A stretch of 64,000 nucleotides of DNA, from the NCBI RefSeq assembly GCF_008831285.2, contig NC_045138.2, positions 4,068,143-4,132,142 of the forward strand, given 5' to 3'. Below are positions 34,495 through 44,768 of this stretch, piece by piece. Source of the stretch: Nymphaea colorata. Taxonomy: Eukaryota > Streptophyta > Magnoliopsida > Nymphaeales > Nymphaeaceae. The position numbers and the translations under genes were made by a program. The notes under the pieces are model-generated. The model was not told where the DNA came from and did no database searches. It saw only the letters and a list, made by a program, of their open reading frames with translations. Each line of letters starts with the position of its first letter. Within the stretch, counting starts at the first letter, position 1.

Positions 34495-35958
34495 ATGGCA
34501 ATCGCAATCGACGCGCTCTCAGAAACAGCTCTTTCTAATCTGTTGGGGGCTGTAAGCAGATTGTTAGAAGACAAGTTGGGCCTCATCTGGAGTGCCAAGG
34601 ACGATCTAAAGCAGCTCGAGTGCAAGCTGGAGCACTTGCAGAAGGCCCTCAAAGATGCAGATCACAAGCGGTTTTTCAGCAAGGAGCACGACATAGATCT
34701 GGAGAGAGAGTTGAAGGACGTTTTTTATGATGCCCAGATTACCATCGAAGAATACCTAACCACAATTGTGCTTAGCAAAAAGGGGAACATCTATTCTCTT
34801 GCTTTATGGAACAAGGTAAGAAGACTCTTGATCACTTTATGCTCTTGCTTTGAAGAACATCTATCTGCTTTTGACCAATTTGGAACTGAAATTAAAAAGA
34901 TCAACCAAAGGCTTGACGAAATCGAAGAAGCTAGTAAAATGGTGGATTTACTCAACACAGCACCAAAATATACTAGTGGTGAAGCTCTTATTTGTGGTGA
35001 ACATGACAATCCTCGAGAGATATCCTATCACGTTGGTACTGCACAACCACCCATTGGCAGGGCACACGATAAGGAGAAACTAAAAGAACTCTTGTTTGAT
35101 GGCTCTATAGGAAAACATGGTGTCTCTATTGTATCCATTATAGGTCAAGGCAGCATTGGGAAAACTACTCTTACAAAAATGGTCTTTAATGAAGTTGAGG
35201 AACAGTTTGGGAAACGCAGTGGTGGGTTTGTGTTTCAGAGAAGGTAAACCGTATGAGTTTGTTGCAAAAGATACTAAAAGAAATATGCAACGGATCGGAA
35301 AGAAAACTTGAGGGCATCACTTCCTTTAGTGACTTGTGCATACGACTACAAAGCGAGCTCGCAAAGAGCAAGTTTTTGTTGGTCTTAGATGACGTATGGG
35401 AATTAGATTGGTGGATGGGAGCGGTAGAGGATGTCCTGATGGGGGGTGCAAATGAGAGCAAGATTTTAATCACCAGTGGAAACATAGAAGTCTCCCAATG
35501 GATTGGTGTATAAATTACCCGAAATGACTCTCGATGAAAGTTGGAGATTGTTTCTGAATGTGGCAATGAAAGAAGAAAATGAATTGGCAAGTCACAATTT
35601 GAAAGATATTGGGGAGAGGATGGTGAGCAAGTGTGGTGGGATTCCACTTGTTGTCAAGAAAGTAGGGTGCTTAATGCGTACAAAAAAGATGACTAGAGAT
35701 CACTGGGAAGCCGTTGAGAATAGTGATATCTGGAAATGGGCGATGCGTGCCCCATCTTCCACTGGTAGCTTTCTTTGACAGACATGGCTTCCCCAATCTA
35801 AAGTCTACCAAGTCCCTGGTAGACGTCAATATTACTCCCCAACAAAAAGATGCAGTAGCAACATGTCCCACGGATGCAAAGGAACAGATTGCCTGCCTCT
35901 CGAAGCTTGATCAGTCGTTGATAATTTGCAGAAGTCATGTACCCGATCTGCCGCAATG
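34495..35958 (+). pseudogene. NLR4: CNL derivative with two frameshifts
   Basis: Starts MAIAIDALSETALSNLLGAV at 34495. The coiled coil is full length with KDVFYDAQITI at the EDVID position. P-loop GQGSIGKTT at residues 217-225, where Ser replaces a conserved Gly, though the Walker A pattern holds. At ~35217 one base is missing relative to NLR2 (GCAGTGGTGG for GCAGGTGGTGG) and the frame stops at 35247. The next frame (to 35513) holds kinase-2 LLVLDDVW and RNBS-B. An ~8-bp deletion near 35508 returns it to the first frame, which contains CGGIPLVVK and ends AMRAPSSTGSFL with TGA at 35776-35778. The LRR tail (FPNLKS.. to ..DLPQ) follows to 35958. Same overall deleted architecture as NLR2. Confidence 0.88.
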
Positions 35959-36407
35959 ATAGGAGATGACTAGTGTTGCTATATCATGCTATGCTATTGA
36001 ACTTTTTCTTTTTATTTCAAATTGTCTGAAATGTGTGTGGTTTTAAGATCAGTGAAGATTGCAAGTAATATTTTGGTTGAATATGCAATTTTTGCATTTC
36101 AGCGGCTCTTTTCTCTCTCTCCCTTGTTTGACTTGGGTGATGCAACTTTTTTAGATCATGTTTTCCATCTCTAACAGTGGGGAGAATGTGTAAGAATCAA
36201 TAGAGTGAAACTGTTTCCGCAAACCTGACTGAAGCAGGAGAGCATACTGCCGTTTGACAGGGATCAGTCAGCTTGGGTGTGTTTTGTAACTATCTGGCTT
36301 AGCTTGGAAATAGTGATTAATTAATTTTTTGATCAGGTCATAATTTTCACTTTCACCCACCACACATTTGGGTTATTAATTCTTATCGCATCCAACCACC
36401 ATTTTAA

Positions 36408-36475
<68 letters not shown>

Positions 36476-37240
36476 AAAAATAAGGATCCAAATTTGTTCG
36501 ATCCATATTTAAACCAGTAAGGTAGCTAACACATATGATCACCTCCTATTGTATTGCTGAGCCCTTCACCTAAGGCAAATTTTGGTAAAAAATTCTTTGT
36601 AAGAAGGCCAACAATGGTATTATGTCATGCATGATTCACCTGCCTCCCTCTCATGAACAATTTTGTATCTACGCCGACACATGCACCTTTTCAAATATTG
36701 TACTAAGCAAGGGGATCTCAAGTATGTACCGGTACTTAATCTTCATTTGACTATACCCAACATCCAGTTACAATTGAATTTAGGAAAAAACAATATTTCA
36801 CTAAATCTTATGATGTTAATTAAGTGTTTCTCTCAAATAAACGAAAGCTAAAGTTTTTAAACGAAACAAAAAAGAAAAAAGTTATGTATTACGTGAACAT
36901 CAGTACGTACCGGCACCATATATAAATGATACATATGTGGTGCTGTTTGGATAAAAAGGATGGCAATGTCCATTGGCCTGAATCGGTACCAACATTAAAA
37001 GTTGCCTTTTCCATTTAAGAAAATGTAAAAAGTAATTTTAAATATTATTTTGTTCTATATACACCAATTGACGCATGCAGGTCCCGATTAATTGGCTCAT
37101 ACAATAAAAGCTATGTTGGCCAACTTATAAAGGTATAGATTCTTTGAGCGACGCTCAAAGCTTCATGTTTTTCATATTTAATGATATTCACAAATTTCGA
37201 ACGCAAACAGTCAGAAAGTTGCGCTTATATTCTTATATTC
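35959..37240. repeat. Copy C 3' flank (pairs with 14106-15200), with (TA)n at 36411-36473
   Basis: Matches the 3' flanks of NLR2 and NLR3 in order: AGAATGTGTAAGAATCAATA, CTGCCGTTTGACAGG, TTGTATTGCTGAGCCC, CCGGCACCATATATAAATGA, TATTATTTTGTTCTATATAC. The TA array is much longer than in the other copies. Confidence 0.83.
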
Positions 37241-37447
37241 ACCTTCAAAGATTTGTCATGTTAGCCATATGGCGGGATCTCTCATTCTTCTTTTCCATAT
37301 AAACACTGCCAGCGGCTCCTGTTTCCAGTAGCAGCTGCACCAAATAGCTCCCCATATTTGTGCCAATGAACCTCAAGCAATGTCTCTCCCCACTTACGCA
37401 AAACTCGCCCATTGCCAAAAATAACAAGTGGCCCCCGGGCATCAGCT

Positions 37448-37655
37448 CCCATAGCCGACCCGATCGGGCTTGAGCCCAGGCGGCCAGACGGGGCTTGATT
37501 TGGCCCGATTTTTTTTATATTATTTTTATTTAATAATGATATGTATTTTTTATTAAAAGTATATTTTATATTTAAATTTTTTTATTTTATATTTAAAAAA
37601 TATATTGTTTTTTAACCAGAATGGGCCGGACTGGCCCGATGCCCTGGCCTTTATG
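37448..37655. mobile_element. Short GC-terminal hAT-like remnant
   Basis: AT-rich core between CGACCCGATCGGGCTTGAGC and GGCCCGATGCCCTGGCCTTT. The latter is the same terminus as that of the element ending at 63828 (GGCCCAATGCCCTGGCCTAT). No target duplication found. Confidence 0.4.
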
Positions 37656-39312
37656 CATATAACCATCTTTAGGGTGCCTGAATCAGCTGATCCAAATAAG
37701 ATGAAGAGCTGATACAAGAGCATCAAAAAATCGACCTTTTTTTATAAATCTTTCGATGCCATAGGTTTCTTGTGTGCAACAACAATGCTGAAAGTTTCGA
37801 TGCCATCGTGAAAGTTTCGATACCATAGGTTTCTCGTGTGCAAATTGGGAAACTGAGTAGTGTACAACGGAATTAAAAATTTATAATGTAGTCCATAAAT
37901 TTGTCAAACCAAGAATCTCATATCTTTGAGAAAGTAGACCTTTTGAAGTTGCTGATTATGGTATGAAACTCCAACCAAAGTACAGAACCAAATGAACCCA
38001 AGATGATTACATTTAAAACCTTGAATAGAAATCTTTGCTGTCCTACTTCATATACCATAATGTAGTTTTTCAAATGGCTTCTTGCAACTCTTCCGCTCTT
38101 CACCGATACCCTGTTGGTTTTCTGTGGTTTTCAAATGTTGATTAGACTGGATGCCCTTCAATCTGTCATGTTACTATAATATATTGTACTGGTACTGGTA
38201 GCAATTGCATATCATGGAGTGCAAAAGAGAAGCCTATTGTTGCATGATCGAGCACCATGATTTCTATACGAGCAGAAATAGTTATCCCGAGTATAATAGC
38301 AAGTTTAGTGTTTTTTTTTTCTTAAAAAAAAAAAAACAATGACACATCCTCAAGCATTTTGGATGGAAACATAAACTATATAATAGTAATGAGAAGGGCA
38401 TATGTATATGTTGAATGTATGGGTAACTGCTAGAATCATAGCACAAGATGCTGATCCTGGCTTCGTTAGGACATAAGCTTAACAAAGTGGAATTGCAAAT
38501 TTTTTTTGCCCTTAATTTGCTTCCTTTTTATTTGATAAATTTGGCAATTAAAAACTATGCGGAGACATATATGAGCCATGGGGGCACAAGTCCACATTTC
38601 ATTTGCGAACAACGAATGTCCACATGAAACCTGTGCTACCCATAAACCTACCTACGAACAACGAATGTTCGACTTAACTGGAAGTTTTGAAGGCAGATAC
38701 TCAGTCCCTGAAAAATGGATTAGCATTTGAGGTTTGCAGTTGGATAGAATGCAAACTGCACTTAGTGTCGCACATATCAGTGCATTTGGGCCCATTCATT
38801 AAGCAGTTGCCCTTATGGGTCCGCAGTTTATGAATAAGGAGTAGTTTGGGTATTGGGTCCAACTACAGGAGTAGTGACGAAGTTTACTTGTTAGGTGCCC
38901 CACAACCAAAAATTCTTAGCTCCACTGCTAAAAGAGAAGGTCAAAGGTCCCACTGGGTGGCACCACCCTTAGACTCTGACGGCATCCCTAGGCTCTCTTA
39001 GGCCTTGTCTAGGCCTTCCCTTCTATCCTTATATTCTGTGACCCCTTCTATCCTTATATTCCGTGGTCACAGTTGTTGGCAGGTTATCTAGTCAGAAAAT
39101 CATTTCTACCGCATCTTCGATGCTACCCAGCGCAAGCCTTGTTGCTAGAGTTGCTCGAGTTGGGCATTGGGCCGGCTGGTCCAGTACAAGTATCAAGACA
39201 ACCTCGGCTCTGGCCAGCCATCAAGATCTAAGCCCATGCTCACCCCAGCCCTACTTCGCTATAGTTAAAATGAAATAAAAAAACATATATAAATATACAT
39301 CAACCCAAAAAA

Positions 39313-39316
<4 letters not shown>
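37656..39316. other. Unclassified non-coding stretch
   Basis: A local repeat of GAAAGTTTCGATGCCAT / CCATAGGTTTCTTGTGTGCA (37740-37845) is the only structure seen. Open frames are short and without recognisable domains. A 65-codon reverse frame just before it (37245-37442, on the minus strand) is not recognised either. Confidence 0.45.

Positions 39317-39377
<61 letters not shown>
39317..39377. repeat. (TA)n microsatellite
   Basis: About 61 bp of TA 40 bp before the LTR element. Confidence 0.95.
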
Positions 39378-39380
<3 letters not shown>

Positions 39381-39787
39381 CAGTCCAACCCAACCAAAAA
39401 ATAAGGTACCCAACCCTGTCACGGGCCGACTTTTTCAAGCCTTATTTGGCCCGCGCGGCGCCGAAGGTTTCCCCAATCCTTCGGCCAGCCTGACTCAATC
39501 TCAGTATAGCGAAAGCTTTCATCTATCTTTTGGGATTGTGGCCTAGACGAGAAGTGTTATGCACACACCATTACCCAGGTTTATCACATAGTAGACCATC
39601 AGCAAGCCGTGGTCATGAGGCCCTGTTAGAACATCGCAATTCCTCCAAGTGCCTATATACGTCCATACAAAATCTAGGTAGAAGTAGATTTCCTTTGGGA
39701 GGAAATCTCCAGCCGAAGCTAGTTGACGACTATATATCATTCAGCAAGGCAGCCGACCATCGCCCTACTCGACGACAAGTATTCAAG

Positions 39788-39871
39788 GGGCGTTTGTCAC
39801 GCTGGAAATCTATTGTTCACCCAAAAAAAAATTTCCAAATTTTTAAAATTTTTCCAGCGTAACAAACGCGG
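39788..39871. repeat. Hairpin at the left end of the insertion
   Basis: Arms GGGCGTTTGTCACGCTGGAA (39788-39807) and TTTTTCCAGCGTAACAAACG (39849-39868, running on to 39871) are inverted repeats with one mismatch around a ~40-bp AT-rich loop. It may be a second terminus of the same family inserted or folded back. Confidence 0.75.
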
Positions 39872-41576
39872 AAAAAAATTTTCGACCGTTGGGTCGATTC
39901 CAGAAATATTTTTCCGGAAACATATTTCCACCCGGACGGGTAGAAATATATTTCAGGAAATTTTTTACGGCCCGTTGGGGCACGCTTCTTCCTTCCTGCT
40001 GCCGTGAGTTCCTCATGCACCGCAGCCGCCTCTTTGTCGTCGTCATCTCCCTCCCACATTCAGATTCCTGCACCTTGATCTTCTCCGTCGATTCAGTCTA
40101 CGCAGGTACCAGTCCCCTTCCCTTCACTCTCTTTCTCTCTCCCTCTCTCTCTCCCCTTTTCAACCCTTGCCGCCGGCCTTCTTACTCCAGCCAGACAGTC
40201 GCTTGTAGCGTCGACCCAGGCCGCCTTCCGTCTCTCCCTTGCTTTTGGTTTGGGTCAACTTCTGGTTTAATTAACGTCTTTATGGTACGTATTCTTCAGC
40301 ATGGCTAACTACGCCTGTTCCATGTCTTTCTTTTACGGAACAAAATAATTATGTTGTCTTCAGCATTTTCAGATTTATAACGGGGCTAAAACAGGACACG
40401 CTTAATCACGCACCCTTGGTCTCCCTTTTTCTTGAGTAAACACATGTTTATGTTTACATGAACAAAATTTCATATTAGGGATTTATGACATTGCATTGTC
40501 CTTAGTTGATGCCGATTCAGTTACAAGGTCTAGCATGATTCACAGCTAAGTGTATTAGGGAGGATTCATACTAATTAATATAATAAATTGAGTTTTTAGG
40601 TCATTTTTCTTTGTTGATCTGTTTTTTCTTTGATGTTAGCTTTAATCATGGTCAAAGATTTATAATGGGGTTTTCCTATGCCTTTTCAAAAGAAAAAAGG
40701 TTAAATTGGTTACTTCTGTTTATGAAATGATCTGCTAGATTTTTCTTATGAAAAATGTTTTCGTTAGTGGCTTTGTGGAGAGGCTCATGGTATCTGTTCT
40801 TGTTATGTTCCTTTAATGTTATTGATGCAAATGGATGGATTGCTGTTCCTTGAACCTCTGACAATGTATGCTGACTGGACTCTTTACTGGTGGATTAAGG
40901 ACTTGTTGGCAAGGTTGATTTTACTCATTCCCTTCAAGTTGGACCGATTTTACCAAATATCAACCATGCATTGGGGCTGTTCTACTGTTGTACTTTATCA
41001 TTGTGTCTTAAGAAAGCATTAGGATGTCCCTTTGAGATTCAATTGGGTCAGTAGTCAGATACTCAAGTTTTTCTATTTAAACACATTCTTCTAAAGTCAT
41101 CCCCTATTGGTTATATGTTTATTTTTTCAGTGTGCTGCCTATTCTTTTGAATATGATATATTCATGCAGTTTCTTGATACGTTTTATCTGATGGTATTGT
41201 TAATTTGGTTTAGATATGTTTATTTTGTGTTGACATATGAAATGCTTATGTTGCATTACAATCCTTACAGTACTCGTTCAATATGTAGTGGAATGATGTC
41301 CAAGAAACAAACTCCTTATCTCACATATACACGTATACAAGAGAATGATATTCAAAGCTGTAAAGTAAAGCTCCAAGAGCAAGGAGTCAAGAATGTCTTA
41401 CTACTACAAAATGAGAGAAATTTTTACAGTTAATATTAATGATATAAACTGTCTTTTAAATAACATTGTTGAAGTTAAATGTCATGTAGCACGACAAGAA
41501 TGATATTTACAGAACCAGTGGATAAGAAGGCTTTTGTGGTTTATCTAGTGTATGTATGTGGTTTATCTAGTGTTGC

Positions 41577-41897
41577 ATGTGGTTTTATCCTCCTGCTTTA
41601 TTGCTCATTTTTGTTATGTGTGTTGCTTCGTTGAAGACTTTTGTTGTGAGCGCAGCTGTGATTATAGTTGGGTTTGTTTTGTATCCTAGCATGGAATATG
41701 TGAAGAATAACAAGTGGCTGATGTTTTATTCCACGGTTTTACCTACAAGCCAAGTTCATGAAGCTGCTCCTGCAGTCTGTGAAGGCAAGGAAGTAATAGA
41801 TGAAGCATCAGTGTGCTTTCTCTCTGAACCATCTTATGCTAAGAAGGAAGTACATAATGAAGATAGCAGTATGGAAGGAGTCTTAACGTTTGACTAA
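41577..41897 (+). CDS. Hypothetical 106-codon frame within the insertion
   Basis: One hydrophobic, probably membrane-spanning segment (LLLIFVMCVASLKTFVVSAA region, residues ~8-40) followed by a polar acidic tail ending GVLTFD. No family recognised. It lies in the putative captured segment, so it is more likely an exon remnant of a host gene than a working gene; the preceding frame at 41107-41433 is equally unrecognised. Confidence 0.2.
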   Translation: MWFYPPALLLIFVMCVASLKTFVVSAAVIIVGFVLYPSMEYVKNNKWLMFYSTVLPTSQVHEAAPAVCEGKEVIDEASVCFLSEPSYAKKEVHNEDSSMEGVLTFD

Positions 41898-43238
41898 AGC
41901 TTTCTCGAGCATAAACTATGCCATTGTCCAAATGATATATTTCATTCTGTTGAAATTGTAAATTTTTCTGTGTTGAGTTATGGGCTTTCCATAGAGGGAG
42001 AGAGAGCGAGAATAGTGATTTAAGAAACTCTATCTATAGATTATGTAAATCTGCAAATATGTTTCCTTATTATCAAACTAAGAAATAATTTTCTGGAAAT
42101 CTAGAAATATATTTCTTTTTCATCAAACAGAGAAATAAATTTCAGGAAATTTATTTCTCAGTCATCACACATACATCAAAATGAGAGTTGGAAAGATTTT
42201 TCTCATCCCTCTTTTCCAAGAAATTTATTTCGAAAAATATTTTTCCAATTCCAGGTTTCCAACCCGTCAAACAGCCCCTCACTTACTCGCCTCCGTGTGA
42301 CTCTACTCGGTTGTGGACGCAGCATATGTGTCTACCGAGGGAATTGCCCTTACGCACGTGCACCCCCGTGCGCATCCAAACGCTACGCGTGGGGAACCCA
42401 ACTGATTCACCACTGATGGACTTGTAATTCCAAAGGGACTGATGACCATGATGCATTTATATGCTTCGTCGCTGCACCACCGCGCTACACATCCACGTGC
42501 ATTGCTTTCTACTTAACTTAGCATCCGATTGGATCCCACATGCTTTCCGAGCAATGCCTAAACTGGCCAAGCAGCATCTCCTTCTACTGGCATGGCCGGC
42601 CATACACAGTCAGTCCACAACATTCTTCCACCACCAAATCGTCAATATCCTTACTGACTATGCCCTGGGCAAGAGAAATTCTACAGCCATCCCCTTCATT
42701 TCCTTTCAACTGAGCCTACATCTGTCTGATTGACGCACCCGTCACGTCGCAGCTACCAGCCTTATCGGGTGTTTTTCCTCTAGTCAATCCTCAATTTCTT
42801 TAAACTTTTCTGTCATTGTTCGCACTTTTCTTTAGTAAAGTCTGGAACATCTCCGAAGACCACTAAGTCTCAAATTTCCAAAATGTGTTGCCAACTTGTA
42901 CTTTACATGCTCCTTTCCTCAAGTCATGTTAACACCAAGGGCCACTGCCCTCCTGAACAATCTTTTTTCATGTCGGACCCCTCTTTTTTCATGTCGGACC
43001 CCTCACCCTATTTGCCTCAGCGAGCGGCTCTCTTGGCCTTTCTGCTCTTGACACCCAGATACCATCTTCGGAGCGTATGATCTCCATCTGGCCAACACTA
43101 ATGTGGTCACTTGAACTCATTTTCGACGAACATGCTCAAAACGTAGGGCACCAATAACAAGCCAATGTTTTTTCAGAACCACTTGTTGATTGTCTTCGCA
43201 GCTTTCTCATTTTTCAAGTTCTTTCCGAGAAATTGTCT

Positions 43239-43250
43239 GCTCTGATACCA
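43239..43250 (-). other. Primer-binding site for initiator Met-tRNA
   Basis: On the minus strand TGGTATCAGAGC, the classical complement of the 3' end of plant initiator tRNA-Met used by Copia elements. It lies two bases from the 5' LTR border. Confidence 0.9.
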
Positions 43251-43252
43251 CT

Positions 43253-43845
43253 TATCACGGGCCGACTTTTTCAAGCATTATTTGGCCCCCGTGACGCCGA
43301 AGGTTTCCCCAATCCTTCGGCCAGCCTGACTCAATCTCAATATAGCAAAAGCTTTCATCTATTTTTCGGGACTCTGGACTAGACGAGGAGTGCTATGCAT
43401 TCGACACACAATCATCCAGGTTTATTCCATAGTAGACCATCAGCAAGCCATGGGCATGAGACCCTGTCAGAACATTGTCATTCCTCCAAGTGTCTATCTA
43501 TGTGACCATGAGGCCCCGCGTGACTCTACGCATTTGTAGACGAAGCATATGCGTCCACCGAGGGAATTGCCCTTAACCCATCGCACCCCTTGCGCATCCA
43601 AACGCTACGCGTGGGGAACCCAACTGATTTCCCATTGACAGACTTACACTTCCAAAGGGACTAATGACCATGATGCATTTATATGCTTCATCGTTGCACC
43701 ACCGCGCTGCATATTCACATGAATTGCTTTCTGCTTGACTTAGCGTCTGATTGGATCTCACATGCTTTCCGAGCAATGCCTAAACTGGCCAAGTAGCATC
43801 TCCTTCTACTGGCTTGGGCAGGCCATACACAGTTGGTCCGCAACA
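43253..43845 (-). repeat. 5' LTR, 593 bp
   Basis: Uninterrupted LTR copy next to the primer site. It starts TGTTGCGGACC on the minus strand at 43845 and ends CCCGTGATA at 43253. Confidence 0.87.
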
Positions 43846-44109
43846 AACCCAATGCCATGTCTTAATTGTTGCATTCCATATCTATTTCAGATCCTTTCCA
43901 AGTCCTATACCAATAAACTTCTTATCATATGCCTCCACCAACCTCTCCTCTCCCCCCACCCTCCCAAATACATTTACTTTATGGGGCCCTCAAATTAATT
44001 TTTTGGATTTTATGTTTAACAAAATTACCAAACTAGCCTTCAGGCGCCTCTTTTACAAAAAAAAAGCCCTCCAGCTAACCACTTCCCATAAAAAAATAAA
44101 AAAGAAAGA

Positions 44110-44650
44110 AAGCCACCATTGGCTCATGGCTGGGGGTGCTACGAGAATATTGATCTTTAGTGGCACTCTTCAAATGTCAATAAAGCATTTGTGGGGTGCA
44201 CCACAAAAAACACAATTGAAAGTAGAGTGAATGATTCCCTTTTTGTCTGCATGTACCACAGGATAATGTGCCACTGAAAACATATCAATGATGTGCGCCA
44301 TTGCAGAGTTTTTTACAGCTGCTAGAGTATGTCATTAAAGTGGCTTTCAGTGGCATTCAAAAAATGTCATGGCAAAGAAAAATGCCACTGAATGGTTTCC
44401 TATGACAATGAATAAATTTCATTGAGAAGTATCAGTGCGACACGCATTTAATATACCATTCTCGACAATCTAAGCACCACTAAATACCATTCAATGAGAC
44501 ACTCTATATGCCATTATTTATGTTTGATGGTGGATCAAAAGTGCCACTAAAGATTTTTCAATAGGACATATTTATATATGCATGCCGTTAGTGATATTTT
44601 ATGACAACCCAATAGCGCCACAAAAAACCTTTCACTGCTTCTAGCAATGG
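44110..44650. mobile_element. CACTA-like non-autonomous element with alternating TAGTGGCA/TGCCACTA motifs
   Basis: At least ten copies of a TAGTGGCA-like word in both orientations (TTTAGTGGCAC, GTGCCACTGAAA, TTCAGTGGCATT, ATGCCACTGAAT, GTGCCACTAAAG, CGCCACAAAAA). Ends near GGTGCTACGAGAATATTGAT and, inverted, TTGCTAGAAGCAGTGAAAGG. Such subterminal arrays are characteristic of CACTA elements. No coding sequence; borders uncertain. Confidence 0.5.
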
Positions 44651-44705
44651 TTTTCTTGGTTTTTGCTTCTTATCCAGGTGGTCTATTACTTACCAGTCTC
44701 TCTCA

Positions 44706-44707
<2 letters not shown>

Positions 44708-44766
<59 letters not shown>
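44708..44766. repeat. (TA)n microsatellite
   Basis: About 59 bp of TA. Confidence 0.95.

Positions 44767-44768
<2 letters not shown>

Larger units (their letters stand above)
39786..42278. mobile_element. 2.5-kb DNA-transposon-like insertion inside the LTR, possibly gene-carrying
   Basis: Ends are inverted relatives: AGGGGCGTTTGTCACGCTGG on the left, GGGGCTGTTTGACGGGTTGG on the reverse strand from the right. A 3-bp TCA repeat flanks it (39783-39785, 42279-42281), fitting the PIF/Harbinger size but not its usual TWA. Subterminal AGAAATATATTTC/TTTCAGGAAATTT words occur near both ends (39900-39965 and 42085-42155). The centre (about 40010-41890) has base composition and splice-like signals resembling host gene sequence, e.g. 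GCAGGTACC at 40102 followed by a pyrimidine tract. That suggests a captured gene fragment; its source was not recognised. Confidence 0.65.
39417..42622 (-). repeat. 3' LTR, split by a 2.5-kb insertion
   Basis: LTR text is found at 39417-39785 and 42279-42622. Aligned with the 5' LTR, the shared words include CACGGGCCGACTTTTTCAAG, CCAATCCTTCGGCCAGCCTG, CATAGTAGACCATCAGCAAG, CATCCAAACGCTACGCGTGG and TTTCCGAGCAATGCCTAAAC. About 130 bp (39660-39785) has no match in the other LTR, where it has been deleted or replaced. Confidence 0.87.
39417..43845 (-). mobile_element. Complete non-autonomous LTR retrotransposon (Copia-type primer site)
   Basis: Read on the minus strand: 5' LTR at 43845-43253, internal region 43252-42623 (630 bp), 3' LTR 42622-39417 (interrupted). 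The LTRs begin TGTTG(C/T)GGAC and end CGTGACA (CGTGATA in the 5' LTR). AACCC flanks the whole element (39412-39416 and 43846-43850), a perfect 5-bp target duplication. The primer site is 2 bases inside the 5' LTR. A purine run (GGTGGTGGAAGAA on the minus strand) abuts the 3' LTR as polypurine tract. The internal region is far too short for gag-pol and shows no long frame, so it needs another element for movement. The two LTRs differ at many sites, so the insertion is not recent. Confidence 0.88.

Noticed and set aside
37245-37442. 65-codon reverse frame (MPGGHLLFLAMGEF...)
   Set aside because: Looked somewhat protein-like but no family recognised and flanks are transposon debris; not supported as a gene.
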